Of a stretch of DNA of 64,000 nucleotides, positions 13,193-23,013 are shown in pieces. The stretch covers positions 6,777,501-6,841,500 of the forward strand of contig OU612070.1 of assembly GCA_914767715.1 (NCBI GenBank), written 5' to 3'. This DNA is from Membranipora membranacea. Its lineage: Eukaryota > Bryozoa > Gymnolaemata > Cheilostomatida > Membraniporidae. Numbering within the stretch: position 1 is the first letter of the stretch; each line of letters starts with the position of its first letter. The notes under the pieces are model-generated. The model saw only the letters and a program-made list of their open reading frames with translations, had not been told where the DNA came from and did not search any database. The position numbers and the translations under genes are program-made.

Positions 13193-13497
13193 GTCGGATT
13201 GTTTGTATCATCAATTAATTTAGTTAAATGAATTAAATTGAGCATGCATGGCATCATCAACTAGAAAGAATAACTTGTTGAAATCAGACATGTACTGTTA
13301 AGTTGAATTGCGTTTGATTCTAAAACTTGAAAGAATTAAAAGACATGCTCTTAAGTCAAGTGTTTAATTTTGAAATCAAATGAGATCACATCTAAATAAG
13401 TCAGTGTCACAGAGTGAGAATCATCATGCCAAGCTCGTGAGCACAGATCTCAGTAGCGGAGAGTTAATGTGGTGACTCCAGAACCCGGAATCCCACA
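13193..13497. repeat. LTR-like dispersed repeat, copy 2
   Basis: Near-identical direct-orientation partner of 3326-3636, diverging right after the shared CCCACA end. High identity suggests fairly recent activity of the family. No polypurine tract precedes it, so it looks like a solo or truncated LTR rather than the 3' LTR of an element starting at 3.3 kb. Confidence 0.55.
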
Positions 13498-13499
13498 TG

Positions 13500-14399
13500 A
13501 GCGCCTCAGAATCTCTAATGTTTTTTACTTGTAAAGATCCGCTATACACCAGTCAGATGTCAAGCCACACAATCACATTCCAGTTACCCATTCTGCTTGC
13601 TCCCATGTTCAGATGGCGCTTTTTTACCTGTTGAACTATTTAACCATATCTGGCGTTCAATCATTATTATAATGGTTATTTGAGATACATAGATATGTGA
13701 GGAGTTTAGGTTTATACTTAGCCTAAATTAAATTAAATAAATATTAAATTATACTTATAAATCTGTAAATGTATATGAAATTCACTAATTCGTTCTTGGG
13801 TAGGCAATATCATACTGCAAGCAAATTACTATTTGAAAATGATACGCAACAGTTGAAATACATTTCTACATATCCCGAACCCCCATATCCCCTCCCAAGT
13901 CTTAAAGCCACAACTAAAAATCTACAAAAAATCTGAAGCTGTCTTTCCTTTTACAAAGGTAAGAAAACTATTGAGAGCTTTCTGGAAGTTTTGGATAGAA
14001 TCGGTAAAAAAGGTAAACTGTCAATTATTATGCACCTTATGATAGATTTTTCTCCTTTCACAGCGCATATCCAGACATTTTGTTATCGTTTGGAAGGTCC
14101 GTTTCATCGTCCATCGGTTTTCTATACTGCAGGTCCCAAATGTCTTAGAGACATCCAAAATCAATCCTTCACTATAAGTAGTACACAGATCACCACTTGG
14201 ATAGTGAGCTGATTGATGCTCATTGGACTGACCCCAATTTTGAATAAGCCTGTTGAAACCATTGTTGCAGAACAAATAACGTGTCAAATAAAATAAAAAT
14301 AATACAAATATTTTGGGTATCTGCTCTTTCATATTATGTTTTCTGTTTAAAGGACGGACATAAAAGAATGCCTGTAAAGAAAACAATAAAATACATAGT
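13500..14399. other. Non-genic sequence
   Basis: AT-rich, with no recognisable gene. The minus-strand open frame at 14021-14386 adjoins the LINE fragment and could be its extreme 3' part, but I do not recognise it. Confidence 0.5.
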
Positions 14400-15560
14400 A
14401 TAAAAAATCATAGGAACAGTTAGACAGTCCAGGGACTAGAGTGACAGCTGTCAAAATGTTCTATAAGCTTGACAATTTTTACATTGATTTTACTCTCTAA
14501 TGTTATTCCCAAAAAAATTGATTTTCATACTTTTGATCTAAAAGTGACCTACCCATGGAATTTTCTTGGTGCTTTAGATAAAAAATCATGCACTTTGTCA
14601 TAATGTATGACAAGACTATTCGTAATGCACCATTCATTTACTTTATTGATGTTGGTTTTTTTAAAGTTCAGGGTCTTTGCTAAAAATGTTGGTGTCATCT
14701 GGCAAAGAAATATTACTTAGTTCAGGAGCTGATTTTAAGATCATTATATAAACTAAAAATAAAAGAGCTCCTAGAACTGGGCCCTGTCAGGGGTACTACA
14801 ACTTTTATTATTTTTGTCTCGGATGAGTTTTCACCAATACACACATACTGCTTTGGCCTTTTAAATAATTTGAGTTAAGAGACTGGGCAGACATTGAAAA
14901 ATATAAACTTCTACTTTTTTGAGTAAAATTTTGTGGTTTATAGTATCAAAAAACTCCTTGAGTAATAGACCATGTGTCCAATTAACGGCAAATTTGTTCC
15001 ACAATTTTACTGATAGCGTCAATAGTGCTCCTTTTAATTTTAAAACCAAACTGATAATTGGTTAAAAGTGACTTTTTGATTAGAGCACTTGGAAAAGAAA
15101 TTGGCTGATGAATTGTGCACTGAAATTTGTCCCCCTTTTTTGAAAAGAGGCTTTACCATGCTGTTTTTCGACTGTGCGGAAAAATGGATGAGTTAATCAC
15201 TAAAATTATCATACACACTAATATCGGTAAAAGCGTTGGTATAGTCTCTAAAAAAAGCTCTCATAGGAGTTTTGTTAGGTTTAGTGGATTTTTTGCTGGA
15301 GAAGCTATCTTTAATCTTAAAAATATTGTGGGAGTCAACCTCTGGAAGCTCAAACCTTGAATGTACTGGATCAATTTTGCTGAAATGAGATTCAAACCTG
15401 ATGTTTGGTTCAGGAAGGCTTTCAGAAATTTCAATTCCAACATTTGTAAGAAAGTCATTAAATATGTTTACAACATCACTCTGTTCACAAATCAGTGAGA
15501 TTGATATTGTTTTCCGAACAGGATGATGATTTCCTGTTCAAAACACCGTTTAAAAACTGC
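14400..15560 (-). mobile_element. Decayed non-LTR retrotransposon (LINE) reverse transcriptase fragment
   Basis: Read on the minus strand, several frame-shifted and stop-broken pieces follow the order of a non-LTR reverse transcriptase. An early palm region (around 15.26-15.46 kb) is followed by a piece reading FFDTINHKILLKK (about 14.9-15.0 kb), the degenerate form of the K-A-F-D-T-V-x-H block. Further along is a piece reading INKVNEWCITNSL (about 14.6 kb), like the region after the YADD box. Stops and frameshifts throughout show it is dead. The clade (CR1, L2 or Jockey-like) cannot be fixed from this fragment. Confidence 0.75.
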
Positions 15561-16569
15561 CATTTTTCATTTGGTTAGAAGAACATAGTGAATTTTTTTA
15601 CATTTTTAAAATTAACAACTAGATCTGACATGGGAGAATAAACAAACACAATATTAAGTCAAAGCTCCACCCTACAATTGATTAATTTGAGACTCACAAA
15701 TTACCACTAACGCAAAAAAAGACCTTAATAAAAATGAAGAATTAATTATATTATACACTTATAGTTACTTTTTGCAATCCCATATGTCATTCATTTAATA
15801 TCACCTTTGCCCAGCTAAAAAGAGAATGTTACATTTATTTTGTTAATCAGGAATAATCCAACCTGGAGCATATAAGGAAAGTTAAAACACCAAGCTCCAC
15901 TGGGCAAGTGACTTATCTAAACAACTACAGTGCTGCAGTGCAGCTTATTGGGCATGAAAGCATTCATGGCAAGGCGCAGACCAAGCCACACAATGACAAG
16001 CTAATTAGTGAACGGCGGGGGCCGTAATGCTACGCAATGCAATGCAGTTACAGTTTGGGTAGTCACATGATATCTAAAACTACTGCATTTTTTCTTTAGC
16101 TTCAAATTGATGTGCTGCTTAGTTCGCAATTTACTTATTTTGAATAGCCTTACTGTCACCCAATGTTTAGTGAAAGAATACTTTGTTTTTCTGTAATCTG
16201 TTTTTGGGTTTGCCAGGCTGACTAGCAATGTAGAGGAGATTAGAAAATTCATCTATTTAACTTTCAAAAAGAAAATTGGTGTCACTGATTTCAAAAATAG
16301 CGTGTTGCCAGTCAAAGTGATACACTTCCTCATTCAGAGGTAAAACGGTTGCCTTCAACTATCTTTTACTTGCATACGTTCAAGCCAACCTCTATAAGTA
16401 AATAAATAAAAAGCTACTCTCCTTTTAATCTTTGTCATAGAAAGTTTTGTAAATCAAGGATAAACATTTGCCCAGGTTATCGGAGATATCATAGCCAATG
16501 GTGCAACTTTTGATACTACTATCAATCTTATTTGTTAAAATGTGGTTCAAAATTCTGTTATATTAAAAT
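15561..16569. other. Non-genic sequence
   Basis: No supportable gene, RNA or repeat beyond simple AT-rich tracts. Confidence 0.5.
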
Positions 16570-16699
16570 CACTTGATATCAACTGTTCTTTCACTTTCAC
16601 AACAATACACAAGAATAAAATTAGAAGCCAGCTAGAGTGGGCAAGGGTAATGGGTCACAACCCCCACACAGCATGTCTGTCAGGGATTCTATCAAAAAG

Positions 16700-17028
16700 G
16701 TAGAATATACCAAGACTAGCACAACCAGCCTCCTCTCAGACCAACAGTGGGAAACTTTCAAAGAGAGAAGAGGAAGAAGACGTGTGGGCATGTTCAGAGC
16801 TATGCCCTATGGGGAAGTTGCAACAAACATCAGTGAGTTTCTCATCCCAGCAGTCCCCTATCCCATGGTCCCCCAGTGGCTGGCTAGGTCCCACGCAATT
16901 GGTTAACCACCTAAGCTTGTTGATGACCTGAACCTCCTATCGATAAACAGTTTTGCCATATTGCCAGGACCTTCATCTATGAAGTTGGCGATCATCCATG
17001 AAGTATGAAGTAAGTAAGTAAGCGTATG
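16700..17028 (+). mobile_element. About 330-bp insertion inside repeat copy 3, probable truncated retroelement
   Basis: Comparison with 2655-2865 shows extra DNA here, with GGTAG at both junctions as a possible target duplication. It ends in the short tandem tail gaagtaagtaagtaagc, as seen at the 3' ends of some LINE and SINE families. It contains most of an open frame at 16637-16906 with no recognised domain. A 5'-truncated LINE tail is the simplest reading. Confidence 0.45.
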
Positions 17029-17308
17029 GGTAGAAAGGAAAATCAAACTGTAGCAACCTATTCCACAAATAATTAAGTTAAAAAGCAGCTAAAGTTTACT
17101 CCTCTTAGTAGATTACTCACAGTTATGAGTGGCAGCTGCTCATCTTGCTAAGGTGTATCTTCTTGTCATCCATACCCTGAACAGATCACTCAAACAATTG
17201 TTTTATAAATAACTATTCAGAGAGTACCAACTCTTCTGCATTGCAAAGTATAATGCCACTAATGGAGACAGCTTCATGCAAGACGTAACGCTGTACACGA
17301 TGCTGTCG

Positions 17309-17349
17309 CTGTGCAAATAATGGTAATAATAATACCATTATTTGCACAG
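17309..17349. repeat. Perfect 17-bp palindrome with 7-bp loop
   Basis: ctgtgcaaataatggta is followed by its exact reverse complement. The other copies of module B have only the left half followed by agcaacag-type sequence, so the inverted half arose in this copy, most simply by template-switching or fold-back synthesis. Confidence 0.85.
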
Positions 17350-17399
17350 TGACAACAGAATGGTTTCCCTGATATAAGGAGGGTTTTCCCTACGATTCA

Positions 17400-19820
17400 T
17401 CTGATTAGTTGGAACTTGGCATTTGCTTGGCGGCATATTATGTAATAAGATAATTATAATTAAATTATAATTCATACCTTATAAAGCCAAAAACTAATAT
17501 TGTAATTAATTCTTCCGGGAGCTTTTGGGAATATGATTTTACAGTTTTACAGGTATTAGTGAAACATAAATAATGCTTTTAAACACATGTTATCGTATTA
17601 TTCACTACAGTGTTCAAGGTTCTTATGATACACAACCAGTGTATAATTTAGGCTCACAAGTTTTTGGACTTGTCATATTGCTATGGTTAACTACCATCCA
17701 GTTCAGTTGTGCGGTAATAAATGTCTGACTATTGTCCAAATCTACGAACACACCACAGTAATAAAATGCTACTCTGTTGTGCTCTACAGCAGTAAACCAA
17801 AAATATTTCTCCTTTTGTTATTATTGAATTCTCATGACCACTGTAAGTGTTGGGAATTTTTGCCTTTATCATGGGTTTCCAACCAAAACAAATTCCCCCA
17901 TTGATTTAACAATGCTCTAATTTTTTGGAGAGTTGCGGTGATGAACCCGCAAACTTTTCCAGCGTCAAAACTCCACTAACATCACAATCACGAAAACATC
18001 GCAACAAAGGTTTTTAATAATGTGCAAGACCATTAACTTTTAAACTTTTTGAACGCCACAAAAGGTCAAACCCTCTAACGTTGCAACATTATGGTTTTCA
18101 CATAGACTTAATGATAATAAAACCTAGAGGCAATCACCATCTAAAACCCCCCGGCGTTATAGCCATCAGGGAGTGCGGGACACAGTTTGTAGCAATGACT
18201 ATTTTTATTACAAAAATCTAAAGTTGTCTTTTCCTTTACAAAGGTTAGAAAACTACTTAGAGTTGTTGTGATTTATAATATCCTTTCTTCGTTGATTCAA
18301 GGCTTTTCATGACATTACACGCTGTGAAGATATTGTCATTGGTTTGCAGTGCTGGTGAATCTACGCAAAGGTAACAATGAATGGAAAAAAATTCCAACAG
18401 TTTAATGGGTATTTAAAAATTATTTTGAAGAAGACAATCAAACGCGAATCAAAGTGTTTGACACAGTTGGGATTTCGCTGCTAATTATTTGCTTGGTCTG
18501 CACTATTTGATCCCTAAGTTGTTATTTTGAGCTTCTGTGTAGATATTATTTTGAACGCTATCGCATCGAACATTTTTTACACTCTACTCAACTCAGATTT
18601 GCAACAAACACCTTAGTCTGAGCCCCCAGAGTTTTGCCCACCGTCCAACGGCCCCCGGGGGCAAACAAACAAACGAACTGCAACAAACAAACACCCAAAA
18701 TGGAAAAGGTAAATGTGATTGGGCAACAATTCAACGATCACAACTGGACGGTCGTTTAATTCTCAAGCCATAGGCCAGGGCATCAGATCGTTTGGAATCT
18801 CAGGACACAGGGAGCTGGTTGGGTAGGAATGATGCTGGTCTGCTGAGTGCTAGAGTCCAGAGGCTTGCTGTTATTGTGCCGTGTTTACAGCTTTAAATTG
18901 AAAAATACCTTCAGTTCAGGATATTAGGAGAAATTAATTGTTCTAAGCCACGTTTAGGTTGTATTTTACTGATCAATGCGCTAATCTATGTATAGGTAAA
19001 CAAAACCCGATAGGAGGCCAGTTATTGTTAACATCATGTTTGCGCTTACTTTCTTTAATTCCTTTGTGAGTTAATATAAGCTTTTTATCACAATTTGTTC
19101 AAACTTAATGATAAAAGCTACTCAGCTAGTAACAAATATATGGAGCGGCAGCAGCTATTGCCTACTTTGCATTGAATCAAAGCAACACACATTGATTACT
19201 GAGTAAACATAACATGCTAAAATGTGGATGGTTAAACGTGTATGGTAGAAGTAACGCCAGCATGCTGAGTACTAGAAATAAGACACTTGAAGTAATTGAG
19301 TTTGCGCCCACAAACTATTTTCCTCCCCCCCCCCCTCCCCCTTGACAGAGAGCACACCAGTTATTATGTAATCTTAGGGTATAGTCACAGAGTAATATCC
19401 TTACAACACAATAATTGATATTATATGCTGTGGTTTTAAATATTAAAAATAACTATCATAACAAGGATGATATCACTGACTTAGCTCATAATCCATAATT
19501 TATAAAAAAATTGTACAAAATTTTCCTACAATAAACTTTGCAAAAACCCACTCCTTTAACCACAGAAATTGTCCGGTATTTCTGTAAAATAAATTTTCTC
19601 TATGTAAATTCAGGTCAAACTCACAATCAAATACTGTGTTTATACTGCAGAGGGGTGAATTTAGTCTGCCTTGTCACAAGAGATTGGCTGGTCAGGTTAG
19701 GCGATACTAGGATGAAGTGCCAACCAAGATTAGGGATATAGCCTATGTATATGAGTGTCAGTATTTTTACAATTCCACTAGTATTATGATGTAACGTGAG
19801 TTTGCAGCTTATTGGCTCTG
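17400..19820. other. Intergenic region 5' of the composite repeats and 3' of the F-box gene
   Basis: No supportable gene. It includes the GC-rich block at 18614-18660 (listed separately) and a C-rich tract near 19323-19341. The left part adjoins module B. The last few hundred bases are the 3' flank of the minus-strand F-box gene. Confidence 0.5.
18614..18660. repeat. GC-rich short repeat, shared with 48221-48268
   Basis: tagtctgagccccc followed by ttttgccc, cgtccaacggccccc and ggg recurs, with a few changes, in a LYST intron at 48221-48268 in the same orientation. The block stands out from its AT-rich surroundings at both sites. Confidence 0.7.
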
Positions 19821-21263
19821 TCACAAATCCATTAGGTCTTCTAGCATGTAATCCCTATGGCTGCTCTTAGGTAAGAAGTATGAGCTCCCATAAGCTTCAT
19901 GACTTGATTTTGAAAATTTCTTTTCCTGTTTCCATCCTCCGAGCGCTTGACGAGAATATACACAAAGTTTCTTACTACCTGACTTTTCTTCTTTCAACAC
20001 AAATTTGACACTTTCTGGTAAAGACTTCAGAGTTTCCTCGATAAACTCAACTCCGATGACACTGACTAGCGTTGCTTTGTCACACACCAAATAGTCCTGC
20101 AGAGGCTTCTTGTGCTGCCATGCAAAACAATCTTTATCCGTATCAGGATTGAAGCCGAGTATTCGCAAGTCTGTCAGGAGTGCTACCTGAGTGAAAAACT
20201 TACGGTCAGACATGAAATCGTGGAACACATTCAATACATGCAGTTTTGGAGTGTTCTGTAACACCATATGCATCCCAGTTTGGTCTACGTATTCACCAAC
20301 ACATAATGCTTTAAGATTCGGGAGGTGTGGAATGGTAAGAAGTAGGACACATTTCGTTAGGTTTAACTTTAAACTCTCAAGCTGAAGCATATTTGACAAC
20401 ATTCTATTCAGCGCCCGATCATCAATTCTCTTCTGATCTTCTACCTCACCCAACTCCAGGTGTCTCAAGTTTGGGAAGATTTTAGGTATTCCAGCCGTAA
20501 GAAACAAACTGTCGATATGTTGCTGATGGATGCACAAGCGCTCCAAAATAGGCCAGGTTACCATGCCGTCTTTCGGCGTCCACTCAGTGAAACCGGACAC
20601 ACACATGATTCTACATAAGCCCAAATCATTGAGCTTAGGTAGACCTCGTAAACACATCTCTATTATCTGATAGCAGTGAACATGATTGGCTAGCTCTTCA
20701 GGCTCATCAGAGTCAAGAAGGATAAATAACTGTTGCAGGTTGACCATTGAAGGGAAGCAAATCATAAGTTCGTGTAGGCGAAATTCTTCTGTAAATTCAT
20801 CTTGATCTACTGTCATACATAGACTCAAACATTTCAGACTATCAAAATGAGCAGGGGACACGTGAGCGTCAAACCAGATACTTGCGTTGACGCGTAAAAT
20901 TTCTAGTCTGGCTTCTGCTGCCAGTAATTGAAGATTTTGCGCTACTGGGTTATCGATGTGTGCTTCTTTTATTCGGCGGCATCCAAAACCTTCGGCTACC
21001 TCCTTCAACAATACCGTCTCACCATCCTCTATTATTATCTGACAGTCAGCCCATAGCCTTGATTGGAAGTAGTATGTCGCTTCCTTTAGATGTTTGCAGG
21101 TTGTAGCTACTGAAACTAGAGACTTTAAATCAAGATATGAAAATATCTCAAGCAAAGCATCTGTATACAGATCCAGTAATCCTAGTGAAGTCGACTCCGA
21201 ACTGAGAGATGCCATCGCTCTCGGGGCACTGACTAGTAGTGTCAAGTCGAGGATAGTGTACAT
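19821..21263 (-). CDS. F-box/leucine-rich-repeat-like protein
   Basis: Intronless 480-residue protein. An F-box of about 45 residues lies near the N terminus (about residues 29-73: LLDLYTDALLEIFSYLDL, then a VATTCKHLKEAT stretch). In this family the F-box binds SKP1 and so joins the protein to an SCF ubiquitin ligase. Downstream are irregular leucine-rich repeats, such as LPNLKALCVGEY, LRHLELGEVED and LESLKLNLTKC, expected to form the substrate-binding solenoid. The C-terminal about 60 residues are basic and Ser/Lys-rich, without a clear domain. The first Met (21263) is used; a second at residue 17 (MASLSSES) is closer to the F-box and equally plausible. It is transcribed away from the sushi-receptor gene. 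The substrate cannot be told from sequence, and I do not assign orthology to a named FBXL. Confidence 0.88.
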   Translation of the reverse strand: MYTILDLTLLVSAPRAMASLSSESTSLGLLDLYTDALLEIFSYLDLKSLVSVATTCKHLKEATYYFQSRLWADCQIIIEDGETVLLKEVAEGFGCRRIKEAHIDNPVAQNLQLLAAEARLEILRVNASIWFDAHVSPAHFDSLKCLSLCMTVDQDEFTEEFRLHELMICFPSMVNLQQLFILLDSDEPEELANHVHCYQIIEMCLRGLPKLNDLGLCRIMCVSGFTEWTPKDGMVTWPILERLCIHQQHIDSLFLTAGIPKIFPNLRHLELGEVEDQKRIDDRALNRMLSNMLQLESLKLNLTKCVLLLTIPHLPNLKALCVGEYVDQTGMHMVLQNTPKLHVLNVFHDFMSDRKFFTQVALLTDLRILGFNPDTDKDCFAWQHKKPLQDYLVCDKATLVSVIGVEFIEETLKSLPESVKFVLKEEKSGSKKLCVYSRQALGGWKQEKKFSKSSHEAYGSSYFLPKSSHRDYMLEDLMDL

Positions 21264-22065
21264 GTAGCTGCCACTCCATTTACTTTTTTATGTGTTACTA
21301 GGTGAATAGCTGCTGTCACAAAACTAAAGCATGTTGTTGTTAACCTAAACCAACAAATGAACAAAGACAAATAATGCAAGAGCAATCATTATGTGAATAT
21401 TGAAATTGACTGCCGACTTATCGCAGGGTTTTGTTTACCTATACAAAGAAAATATCATTGATCCGCAATATAAACTGACTTGGCTTGTGAGCTAAAAATA
21501 AAAGAATAAAATTACCTCATTGTGTCGGTCAATTATTGTCCCACATGCCTAGTCCTAAACTGTGAATAGTTGATAAGACATAATTACTAACGGGTGGGGT
21601 AGGAGACTGTCGAACAGGGTGGTCACTTTGGGGCGTGGCTTGAACGAGATAACTTTCTGGTTTCTGGATTTAAGCACACCCCATCTTTAATGATGTCAAG
21701 GAAGGCGATCGCGGCCATAGGCAAATGTGGCTGTGGATTTTAGTGCTAGGCAAGCTGTCATAAGTTTTACTCAATCAGTTCAAGCTCTTTCTGACTTGAG
21801 ATTATATATGGGAATGATCTGATCTGATGTATCGCTTGAGATACAAATCCAAGGCCAGTCAGTTGTTGGATTGATGCACAAACCTGACAACCCATGAATC
21901 GCAATAGTTGTCTTGCCAATAATTATCCCATTTATTTGGCACTCTCAAAGTAGATGTTTGTTTAAAAATAACAATTAATCTAATTCATTTTTTTTGACTA
22001 GCCTGACTCTACAGAAACAAGACGTATGCATAAATACAGAAGGACCTTAGTAGAGTTTAGGTTTG
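21264..22065. other. Upstream flank of the F-box gene
   Basis: No open frame or RNA gene. It should hold the F-box gene promoter (minus strand), but I see no element I can name. Confidence 0.4.
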
Positions 22066-22374
22066 AACATCATCATCATCTTTGAAGCGGAGATAGTTAT
22101 CCTCTCTTGGGTACAGGACTGGTACCCATAGTACTCATACCCATGCCCGCCGGAAATCCGGTTACTCTTTATATCGAAGATGCAGAGAGGGTTCTTTTTA
22201 CTGCTTGCGGGGTGTGCTACCACACAGTGGACCTGTGGTATTTTCACAAGCACCTTGCTAGGATGAATGGTGTGCCAGGACCAAATCAGAAATTACTACC
22301 GGAGCCGGGAATTGAACCTGGACCTGAAAGATCCATGGCCCGTACCCTTAACCATTAGACCACTGCTGACTCCT
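22066..22374 (-). mobile_element. tRNA-derived SINE, apparently full length
   Basis: On the minus strand the first about 76 bases resemble a tRNA: an A-box-like TGGTCTAATGGTTAAGG near the start and the B box GGTTCAATTCC, closed by CCGGCTCCGG. This RNA polymerase III promoter head is followed by about 200 bp of unrelated body (with GTGCTTGTGAAAATACCAC and ATAAAGAGTAACCGGATT) and ends in an ATG-ATG-ATG triplet tail at about 22066-22080. Head-body-simple-tail is the standard SINE plan. The broken open frames in both directions across it are chance. The body does not match a conserved SINE domain I can name. Confidence 0.8.
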
Positions 22375-22380
22375 GGGAGG

Positions 22381-23013
22381 AGCATAGTAGCCGTAACCTC
22401 AGTATAGTGTTCAGCACCTCACATCAGTTCGTGTCCTTATGAATCTCACAGTTTATTATTGAGTTCATTGAGTGTGGCTCTAGGATGGGTAAGACTATAA
22501 ACATATGATATTTACTATTTAGGACCAAACAAATAATATAATAATAAACACAGTAGCGAGCAAACTTGCCACCATCTCACCAATGTTTCAACATCATTAT
22601 GGAAACCGCTTCACATCAGTCTTGTTTTGTAAAACCTTGAATCTAGGAATAGAAAAAGTTTTATCAAAAAGAATGAAAACCATATAGTAGTTATCTACCC
22701 TTTGCGCGAGAGAAGACAACTATATATGTTATAGAGGATTCTAGGCTAAGACGTCCTGGCACCAAACGATGTTTGAGATTAATCATTGTGAAGTAAAAGC
22801 ATCTGTATTTAAAGCAGCGTATTTAGGCTTATTACCAACAAAGCATCATATCTATAGTGAGCTGTGTCAACAAGGAGTTGGTGGCAACAATCGCCGTATA
22901 GGCACAATGTAAGACATAGAGACTATTGATCTATTGTTTGAAATTACTATTACACTCCACCGAAGTCTGAAAAGCATGATTGTTGTCTTCACATTGTATT
23001 GCTTGGCTTAGCT
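22381..23013. other. Intergenic region upstream of the sushi-receptor gene
   Basis: No gene seen. It should include the promoter and 5' UTR of the gene starting at 23014; no motif can be named with confidence. Confidence 0.4.

Larger units (their letters stand above)
16570..17350. repeat. Composite interspersed repeat, copy 3 (modules C and B, split by an insertion)
   Basis: Module C (16570-16699 and 17029-17080) and module B (about 17105-17330) match 2655-3130. Module C is interrupted after tctatcaaaaa by about 330 bp that is missing in copy 2, which gives a clean empty-site comparison. Confidence 0.75.

Noticed and set aside
22299-22374. Functional tRNA gene on the minus strand
   Set aside because: The tRNA-like head is fused to a long body and simple-repeat tail and lacks a fully paired acceptor stem, as in SINEs.
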